Shown: piece by piece, positions 1 to 5,117 of the stretch | How positions within the stretch are numbered: position 1 is the stretch's first letter | Layout: each line of letters begins with the position of its first letter | Assembly (NCBI GenBank): GCA_938045355.1 | Contig: CALIMU010000103.1 | Coordinates: 1-6,216 of the forward strand | Length of the DNA: 6,216 nucleotides | From: an uncultured Clostridium sp. | GTDB taxonomy: Bacteria; Bacillota_A; Clostridia; TANB77; CAG-508 | Direction: 5' to 3' | Position numbers and translations under genes: made by a program | Notes under the pieces: generated by a model | What the model saw: only the letters and a program-made list of their open reading frames with translations | Database searches by the model: none | Told to the model about the DNA's origin: nothing

Positions 1-177
1 CTACAAAATCAATTTTCTGAAATAGTTAAACAAATAGATAAACAGAAGTTTGAAAGTATGATACAATTAGATAAAGAGAATAGGATAGTATTAAGAAATA
101 TAATTAAAGATACTCTTGAAGAAACAAATAGTATATATGAGTTTTTGTTAAAGAAGTACTTTGAGGAAGGAAAATGA
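1..177 (+). CDS. hsdS: Type I restriction-modification specificity subunit HsdS, C-terminal tail (partial)
   Basis: Frame 1 is open from the first base to a TGA at 175-177, giving 58 residues with no start inside the window, so this is the 3' end of a gene entering from the left. The first residues, LQNQFSEIVKQIDKQKFE, match the hallmark that follows the second target-recognition domain of HsdS (typically LQNQFA-FVKQIDKSKFE), the start of the second central conserved helix. The following helical stretch ends in ...EFLLKKYFEEGK, similar to the usual HsdS ending. In type I systems HsdS reads the DNA target and scaffolds two HsdM and two HsdR subunits. A broken hsdR follows, so the context agrees. 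The middle of the tail (DKENRIVLRNIIKD) is less typical than the opening. Recognition domains are outside the window, so target specificity cannot be inferred. The stop codon overlaps an ATG (ATGA at 174-177), but that ATG is followed at once by a stop. Confidence 0.78.
   Translation, partial: LQNQFSEIVKQIDKQKFESMIQLDKENRIVLRNIIKDTLEETNSIYEFLLKKYFEEGK
163..170 (+). promoter_or_regulatory. Ribosome binding site deciding the start of the nuclease-like gene
   Basis: The purine run GAGGAAGG lies inside the last codons of hsdS. It sits 8 bases before the TTG at 179, which is normal spacing. The alternative in-frame TTG at 161 has only a weak AAAGAAG upstream. The ATG at 174 also lies close to this site, but it reads Met-Asn-stop. 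Confidence 0.6.
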
Positions 178-178
178 A

Positions 179-1441
179 TTGATACAAATTATAACAGAAA
201 ATGCTAGGGATAATAATATACATATGAAATTTGAAGAAAATACTGAATATACGGTGAGTGAATTTAAAAACCCAAAAGTATTTGATGATTTTGAATTAAA
301 TGTTTTAGATTTAAGTTTTGAAGAACTATGGATATCTGAAAAAAGTAATATTGATAATATTGATATGATTAAAGATTTAAAACATTATTATACAATGTTA
401 AAAAATAATAAGGATACAAAAATATTAGTTATTTTACCACAGAATATAATGTTTAAATATTTTTTGGACTGGAAAAATAACTATATACATAGAGAAGATT
501 TAAAGAATTTAACGGATTTTATTAGTCAAATAGTTTCCAAAAATGTATATAATTACAATTTTATATTAAATTTTGGAGAAAATATTATAAATTTAAATAA
601 ATTAGATATAAAAGCAGATTTCTATTTTGATGAAACAGGGATTAAGGAAGAACAAAAAATACTTAAATCTGATAAGTCTAATAAATTGACAACAATAAGA
701 GTTGAAGAAAATATATATTTTACAACTTTAGATTTAATGAAAAGCAGAGAAATGTTAGAAGCTTTTTTAGAAAAAATAAATATTCTTAATAAATGTAATG
801 AAGAAAAAGAACCAGAATGGTTTAAAGATATAAAAATATTAGATGATGTTAATATTGAAAATGAAGTTTCTAAAATAGAAGAAGAAATTACTAAATTGCA
901 AAAAACAAAGGAAAATAAGTTAATTAAATTAGAAGAGAATAAAGAAATAAAAAGAGTTTTGTATCAAACAGACAAAAAGTTACAAAAAATAGCTATTAAA
1001 ATGTTAGATGAAATGTTGGAATATGAAGATAAAGAATTTATAGATGAAATGGAAGAAGATTATAGGATTTGCAAAGGAGTAAATACATTTCTAATAGAAA
1101 CAAAAGGTCTTTTAGGAAATGTAAAAGGAACAGATATAAGTAAAACAGATAATCATGTTCAGAGATATATAGATAAGCTGGAAGAAGAAGGAAAAGACCA
1201 AGATAAAGAAAAAGTAAAGGGAATATTTATTGTAGCAAATCAAAGAAATAAAAAAATAGAAGAAAGAGAAAAATTACCAACAAGGCAGATTGAATTAGCA
1301 GAAAGAAACGGAATTCTTATAATAAGAACAGAACAACTTTTAAAGTTATATGAAGATTTCATAAATAAAAATATTAAAACACAAGAAATAATAGATTTAT
1401 TTAAAACTCAAATTGGTGAGTTTAAATATAATAAGGAGTAG
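179..1441 (+). CDS. PD-(D/E)XK nuclease-like protein inserted between hsdS and hsdR
   Basis: This protein of 420 residues has no name I recognise. The start chosen is TTG 179, because GAGGAAGG lies 8 bases upstream; the frame is also open from a TTG at 161, which would add six residues. The N-terminal half (about 1-150) looks alternating alpha/beta, with a hydrophobic strand KILVILPQN, and I cannot assign it. A charged helical, probably coiled-coil segment spans about 222-290 (EVSKIEEEITKLQK...). The C-terminal part (about 285-400) resembles a PD-(D/E)XK fold: an acidic residue in EEDYRI (Asp294), then a strand NTFLIETKG with Glu307 and Lys309 as the E-x-K pair, a helix, a strand KGIFIVANQ, and ELAERNGILIIRTEQL as the final helix-strand. 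It has no signal peptide or membrane segment, so it should be cytoplasmic. It shares the operon with hsdS and hsdR (2 bp before hsdR), which suggests an accessory or independent nuclease role in defence. Family membership is inferred from motif and fold pattern only; a non-catalytic DNA-binding use is possible. Confidence 0.6.
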   Translation: MIQIITENARDNNIHMKFEENTEYTVSEFKNPKVFDDFELNVLDLSFEELWISEKSNIDNIDMIKDLKHYYTMLKNNKDTKILVILPQNIMFKYFLDWKNNYIHREDLKNLTDFISQIVSKNVYNYNFILNFGENIINLNKLDIKADFYFDETGIKEEQKILKSDKSNKLTTIRVEENIYFTTLDLMKSREMLEAFLEKINILNKCNEEKEPEWFKDIKILDDVNIENEVSKIEEEITKLQKTKENKLIKLEENKEIKRVLYQTDKKLQKIAIKMLDEMLEYEDKEFIDEMEEDYRICKGVNTFLIETKGLLGNVKGTDISKTDNHVQRYIDKLEEEGKDQDKEKVKGIFIVANQRNKKIEEREKLPTRQIELAERNGILIIRTEQLLKLYEDFINKNIKTQEIIDLFKTQIGEFKYNKE

Positions 1442-1443
1442 AT

Positions 1444-3300
1444 ATGTCTAATTTTGATTTTATACTAAAAAATGAAATATTTAAGACATTTGCAGAAGCA
1501 TCTGTGGAAGCAGAAAAGAGCATAGCAATAGCAAATGTATCTTGTACAATATTATGTAGAAGAGCATTAGAACTTGCAGTAAAATGGATATATGCAAATG
1601 ATAGAGAATTAGTGTTACCATACCAAAATAACTTATCTTCTCTTGTGTATGATATTAATTTTAAAAGTATGATTAATGAAAAAGTTTTTAATGGAATGAC
1701 ATATATAATTAAGCTTGGAAATTTTTCAGTACATAGTAATAAGAAGGTTACTAGAAAAGAAGCAGTATTATGTTTAAAATATTTGTTTGATTTTATGGAT
1801 TGGCTAGCATATTATTATGATTCAAATTATATAGAAACAAAGTTTGATGAGGGAAAATTACCAGGTGAAAGTAGTGCTAATTTAAAGAAAGAAGAAAGAG
1901 AAGAGTTAGAAAATAAGTTAGTTGAAAAAGATGAGAAGATTGAAAAAATCTTAAAAGAAAATGAAGAATTAAGAGAAAAACTAACTAAACAAAGAACAAG
2001 TAAAAAGACTGCATATAATTTTAAAGTAAGTGATATTAGTGAGTTTGAAACAAGAAAACAATTTATAGACTTAGATTTAAAAATAGCAGGATGGGATAAT
2101 ACAAATATTAGAGAAGAAGTAGAAGTTAAAGGAATGCCAAATACTCAAGAAAAAGGATATATAGATTATGTATTATATGGAGAAAATGGAAAACCTTTAG
2201 CAGTAGTAGAAGCTAAAAGAACAAGTAAAGATGCGAAAATTGGACAACAACAAGCTAAACTATATGCAGATTGTTTAGAAAAAGAATATGCACAAAGACC
2301 TATCATATATTATACAAATGGAAAAGAAATATATATGTGGGATGATTTATCATACCCAGAAAGAAAAGTTTCGGGATTTTATACACAAGATGAATTACAA
2401 CTTTTAATTAGGAGAAGAGATTCAAAAGAAAATTTAGAACACATATATATAGCTAATGATATAGCAAATAGGCCATATCAGTTAGAAGCAGTAAAAAAAG
2501 TATGTGAATCATTTGAACAAAAACATAGAAGAGCATTAATAGTTATGGCTACAGGTACAGGTAAAACAAGAACAGCAATATCTTTAGTTGATGTACTTAC
2601 AAGTAAAAATTGGGTACAAAATGTATTATTTTTAGCAGATAGAACAGAACTTGTTAAACAAGCAGAAAAAAACTTTAAAAAATTATTACCAGATATGTCA
2701 TGTTGTAATTTACTATCTTCTAAAGATGGGGATCCAGAAGAAAGTAGAATAATATTTTCAACATATCAAACAATGATAAATTGCATTGATAAAATGAAAA
2801 GTAAAAATGGAATAACATTATTTACACCAGGGCATTTTGATTTAATAATAATAGATGAAGCACATAGAAGTATATACAAAAAATATCAGGCGATATTTGA
2901 TTATTTTGATGGACTTTTAGTAGGATTAACAGCAACACCAAGAGATGATGTAGATAAAAATACATATAAGTTTTTCCAACTTGAAAATAATGTTCCTACA
3001 TTTGTATATGAATATGATGAAGCAGTGAAACAAAAATATTTAGTAGACTATCATACAATAAGTACAACAACCAAGTTTATAGAACGAGGGATAAAATATA
3101 GTGAACTTAAAGAAGAAGATAGAGAAGAATATGAGAACCTATTTGAAGAAGGTGAAGTACAAGAAGAAATAAGCTCTTCTGCTATAAACTCATGGCTGTT
3201 TAATAGAGATACAATAAAAATTATATTAGAAACAGTTATGCAAAAAGGGTTAAAAGTAGAAGGTGGAGATAAGCTTCGGAAAAACTATAATATTTGCTAG
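1444..3300 (+). CDS. hsdR: HsdR fragment 1: DUF4145-like, nuclease and first helicase lobe
   Basis: This frame gives 618 residues, the last seven or so being out-of-frame read-through after the first shift (true sequence to about Leu611). Residues about 10-120 look like the DUF4145 helical domain (ANVSCTILCRRALELAVKWIY, GNFSVHSNKK), found at the N-terminus of many R subunits. Residues about 145-185 are a charged coiled coil. The nuclease domain has Asp241 in GYIDYVLYG and Glu256/Lys258 in VVEAKR, the D...E-x-K metal site of HsdR nucleases. The helicase part shows RPYQLEAV (Q-tip-like), Walker A MATGTGKTRT with Lys374, LADRTELVKQA (motif Ia), DEAH at 471-474 (motif II), and LTATPRDD at 495-502 (motif III). 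The start ATG 1444 has AAGGAG five bases upstream and lies two bases after the preceding stop. The frame ends at TAG 3298-3300. Alone it could bind ATP, but it lacks the second helicase lobe. Confidence 0.9.
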   Translation: MSNFDFILKNEIFKTFAEASVEAEKSIAIANVSCTILCRRALELAVKWIYANDRELVLPYQNNLSSLVYDINFKSMINEKVFNGMTYIIKLGNFSVHSNKKVTRKEAVLCLKYLFDFMDWLAYYYDSNYIETKFDEGKLPGESSANLKKEEREELENKLVEKDEKIEKILKENEELREKLTKQRTSKKTAYNFKVSDISEFETRKQFIDLDLKIAGWDNTNIREEVEVKGMPNTQEKGYIDYVLYGENGKPLAVVEAKRTSKDAKIGQQQAKLYADCLEKEYAQRPIIYYTNGKEIYMWDDLSYPERKVSGFYTQDELQLLIRRRDSKENLEHIYIANDIANRPYQLEAVKKVCESFEQKHRRALIVMATGTGKTRTAISLVDVLTSKNWVQNVLFLADRTELVKQAEKNFKKLLPDMSCCNLLSSKDGDPEESRIIFSTYQTMINCIDKMKSKNGITLFTPGHFDLIIIDEAHRSIYKKYQAIFDYFDGLLVGLTATPRDDVDKNTYKFFQLENNVPTFVYEYDEAVKQKYLVDYHTISTTTKFIERGIKYSELKEEDREEYENLFEEGEVQEEISSSAINSWLFNRDTIKIILETVMQKGLKVEGGDKLRKNYNIC

Positions 3301-4324
3301 AAATCATAAACATGCAGAAGCAATAGTAAAAGTATTTGACTCAATATATCCTAAGTATAATGGGATGTTTGCAAGGGTTATAGACAACCAAGTAAACTAT
3401 GTAAGTCAATTAATAGAAGATTTTCAAAATCCAAATAAGATGCCACAAATTGCTGTTTCTGTGGACATGTTAGATACAGGAATAGATATTCCAGAAGTAC
3501 TTAATTTGGTATTCTTTAAACCTGTAAAATCAAAGATAAAATTCTGGCAAATGATAGGAAGAGGAACAAGGCTTTGTAAAAATCTATTTGGTATAGATAA
3601 ACATAAACAACAATTCTATATATTTGACTGTTGTAGAAATTTTGAATTCTTTGAAGAAAATGCTAGAGGAATAGAAGTACAAAGTGTACAATCATTAACT
3701 GAAAAGATATATAATCTTAAGCTGGATTTAATTGTTGAATTAGAAAATATTAATTACCAATCACAAGAAGAGTATAAAAACTATAGGGAAGAATTAGTAG
3801 AAGAGTTTTTAAAGAAAATAACAGAACTTAACACTGATAGTTTTATAGTTAGGAATAAGGCAGTATATATAGATAAATTTTCAAATCCTGATAATTGGAA
3901 ACATATTGATAATATCTCATATATGGAAATAAGAGAGAATATAATTCCAATACTATTAAGTGAAGAATCTGATGAACTTGCTAAAAGGTTTGACAATCTT
4001 GTATATGGACTTCAAGTAGGAAGAATTATAGGTAAAAATACATCTGTACAAGGAAGAATACTTGTAGAATTAGTAGAAGATTTAAAAAAACTAGGAACAA
4101 TACCAGAAGTAGTATCAGAAAAAGATCGTATAGAAAAAGCATCAGAACCAGAATATTGGGAAAAAAGTGACTTTTTTGAAATAGAAAAGACAAGAGCAAT
4201 ATTAAGAGAACTGATGAAATATATAGATAATCCACCAAGGGGAATATATACTGTGGATATAAAAGATGAACTGAAAGTTAGTGAGAAAAAAGAAGGATAC
4301 AATATTCAAGAACGGAAACTATGA
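3263..4324 (+). CDS. hsdR: HsdR fragment 2: second helicase lobe and start of C-terminal domain
   Basis: This is the continuation of HsdR in the next frame. The first nominal codon, GTG 3263, is not a credible start because no Shine-Dalgarno sequence stands at proper distance and it overlaps fragment 1. The homologous sequence resumes at GKTIIFARNHKHAE (from 3278), the first strand of the second RecA lobe. AVSVDMLDTGIDIPEV (about 3452-3499) is helicase motif V, and QMIGRGTRL (3548-3574) is motif VI with its two arginines. After that, FYIFDCCRNFEFF and the long helical part are typical of R subunits entering the EcoEI-type C-terminal region. The frame closes at TGA 4322-4324, after the second shift. 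This piece is unlikely to be made on its own; it is listed because it carries essential motifs of the gene. Confidence 0.82.
   Translation: MEISFGKTIIFARNHKHAEAIVKVFDSIYPKYNGMFARVIDNQVNYVSQLIEDFQNPNKMPQIAVSVDMLDTGIDIPEVLNLVFFKPVKSKIKFWQMIGRGTRLCKNLFGIDKHKQQFYIFDCCRNFEFFEENARGIEVQSVQSLTEKIYNLKLDLIVELENINYQSQEEYKNYREELVEEFLKKITELNTDSFIVRNKAVYIDKFSNPDNWKHIDNISYMEIRENIIPILLSEESDELAKRFDNLVYGLQVGRIIGKNTSVQGRILVELVEDLKKLGTIPEVVSEKDRIEKASEPEYWEKSDFFEIEKTRAILRELMKYIDNPPRGIYTVDIKDELKVSEKKEGYNIQERKL
3271..3283 (+). other. hsdR: Frameshift site 1 in hsdR (one extra base near 3277)
   Basis: The sequence AAGCTTCGGAAAA reads Asp-Lys-Leu-Arg-Lys-Asn in the upstream frame and hits TAG at 3298. Leaving out the single C at 3277 gives Asp-Lys-Leu-Gly-Lys-Thr-Ile-Ile-Phe-Ala, the expected R-subunit sequence at the start of the second helicase lobe. 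The lesion is not in a homopolymer or tandem repeat, so it is not a phase-variable tract. Confidence 0.8.
4281..4322 (+). other. hsdR: Frameshift site 2 in hsdR (one extra base, exact position uncertain)
   Basis: The second reading frame is open to 4324 and the third is open from 4281, so the net +1 shift lies in this overlap. An A6 run at 4286-4291 is the likeliest place: five A would read Ser-Glu-Lys-Lys-Lys-Asp-Thr-Ile-Phe-Lys. A shift near 4304-4307, giving ...Tyr-Asn-Ile-Lys-Asn-Gly, cannot be excluded. This inter-domain segment is poorly conserved in the family, which hinders an exact call. Confidence 0.7.
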
Positions 4325-4784
4325 AAGTTATAGGAAAAAAGTAGAAAAGTTCTTTGAAGGCAATTTAGACAACTTAACAGTGTATAAGATAAGACATAAT
4401 CAAAGATTAAATGAAACAGAAAAGAAAGAACTAGAAGAAATGTTTCAAAGTTTAGGGAATAATGCAGAATATGAAAAAGCATATCCTGAAAAAAGTTTAA
4501 TAGAAGTAGTAAGAAGTATTGTAGGGCTTGATGAAGAAACAGCAAATGAAATATTTGCTAAATATATAAACGATAGTAGATTAAATAGTAAGCAAATAGA
4601 GTTTGTTAAAACATTGATAAGTTATGTACATGAAAATGGAATTTTAAGTATAGAAACATTAAAAAAAGAACCATTTAGTCCTTTAGGACCAGTATCAGAA
4701 GTATTTGAAGATAATGTAGAAGTATTCCAGTTAATAAAAAAAGACATTGAAAGTATAAATGAGAATGCAAAGATGTATGCATAA
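4281..4784 (+). CDS. hsdR: HsdR fragment 3: EcoEI-type C-terminal domain
   Basis: This is the third-frame continuation of HsdR, about 160 residues of the C-terminal domain that joins R to the HsdM-HsdS core. Recognisable stretches are YESYRKKVEKFFEGN (corresponding to the FE-(F/Y)-KV-FL--N segment), LTVYKIRHNQRL, and SLIEVVRSIVGLDEETA. LNSKQIEFVKTLISYVHENG and PFSPLGPVSEVF also fit; all are familiar from the EcoEI R C-terminal family. The nominal GTG 4281 lacks a ribosome binding site, so independent translation is not expected. The gene ends at TAA 4782-4784, 13 bases before the next start, and its last part is intact. This argues that selection on the C-terminus was recent or that the shift is artefactual. 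Confidence 0.83.
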   Translation: MRKKKDTIFKNGNYESYRKKVEKFFEGNLDNLTVYKIRHNQRLNETEKKELEEMFQSLGNNAEYEKAYPEKSLIEVVRSIVGLDEETANEIFAKYINDSRLNSKQIEFVKTLISYVHENGILSIETLKKEPFSPLGPVSEVFEDNVEVFQLIKKDIESINENAKMYA

Positions 4785-4797
4785 ATAGGAGTAATTA

Positions 4798-5106
4798 ATG
4801 AAAATAATAACAATATGTGGGAGTTTTAAATTTCAAAAAGAAATATTAGAAATAGGAGAGAAATTATCTTTAGAAGGATATTGTGTATTACATCCAATTT
4901 ATCCAGTAAATACTAAGTTTGTTCTAACAGAAGAACAGATAGAATTATTAAAAGAAGGACACTTAAAAAGAATAGAAATTTCGGATGGAATATTTGTTTG
5001 TAATATAAATGGCTATATTGGAGAAAGTACAAAAAATGAGATAGAATATGCTAAAAAATTAAATAAAGAAATTATGTATTATGATAAAAATTATCTAGAA
5101 TATTAA
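4798..5106 (+). CDS. Nucleoside 2-deoxyribosyltransferase-like / DUF4406-like small protein
   Basis: This protein of 102 residues has the compact Rossmann-like pattern of nucleoside 2-deoxyribosyltransferases and related DUF4406 proteins. It opens with a strand and a nucleotide-type loop, KIITICGSF (residues 2-10). A second strand follows, YCVLHPIYP, then a helix and a strand SDGIFVCNIN (62-71). The signature is GYIGESTKNEIEYAKKLNK (72-90), ending in the strand EIMYY. In known deoxyribosyltransferases a Glu in the (G/S)T--E-GYA segment is the nucleophile; Glu81 occupies that place here. Classical enzymes are longer (about 150 residues), so transferase activity is uncertain; an N-glycosidase or a ligand-binding role is equally possible. 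AGGAG at 4787-4791, six bases before ATG 4798, is a good ribosome binding site. The gene sits 13 bp after hsdR and 11 bp before the reverse transcriptase start. It may be an effector partner of the RT or simply an operon passenger. Confidence 0.65.
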   Translation: MKIITICGSFKFQKEILEIGEKLSLEGYCVLHPIYPVNTKFVLTEEQIELLKEGHLKRIEISDGIFVCNINGYIGESTKNEIEYAKKLNKEIMYYDKNYLEY

Positions 5107-5117
5107 GGAATTAAAAG

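Larger units (their letters stand above)
1444..4784 (+). pseudogene. hsdR: hsdR, type I restriction enzyme R subunit, disrupted by two frameshifts
   Basis: Read across two net +1 shifts, this locus encodes about 1,112 residues with the full domain order of an EcoEI-like R subunit that carries an N-terminal DUF4145-like domain. The order is DUF4145-like (about 10-120), coiled coil (about 145-185), HSDR_N nuclease, superfamily 2 helicase/translocase, and the EcoEI-type C-terminal domain that docks on the methyltransferase. HsdR translocates DNA using ATP and cuts unmethylated DNA at a distance, in complex with HsdM and HsdS. All catalytic motifs are intact, and the three frames join without missing or duplicated residues. 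This points to recent single-base lesions or to sequencing errors rather than old decay. AAGGAG at 1433-1438, five bases before ATG 1444, is a strong ribosome binding site. If the shifts are real, translation stops after the first helicase lobe, leaving nuclease and Walker motifs without motif VI, and restriction should be lost. The three pieces are listed separately below. Confidence 0.88.

Noticed and set aside
3263..3300. Programmed ribosomal frameshifting between HsdR fragments 1 and 2
   Set aside because: I see no known +1 slippery sequence, and programmed shifting is not a known feature of hsdR. A simple one-base insertion explains the junction exactly.
4286..4291. Phase-variable tract controlling hsdR
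   Set aside because: Six A residues are common by chance at this base composition and much shorter than typical contingency tracts. The other shift is not in a repeat at all.
3781..4302. Reverse-strand open frames of 70-96 codons opposite hsdR (3781-3996, 4012-4302, 4026-4238)
   Set aside because: They lie fully opposite the conserved HsdR coding sequence, overlap each other, encode Ser/Leu/Phe-rich low-complexity peptides typical of AT-rich antisense frames, and have no ribosome binding site that stands out.
4306..4813. Reverse-strand open frames at 4306-4545 and 4622-4813
   Set aside because: These are antisense shadows of the HsdR C-terminal domain, rich in Phe and Leu only because of the Glu/Lys-rich sense strand; no domain is recognisable.
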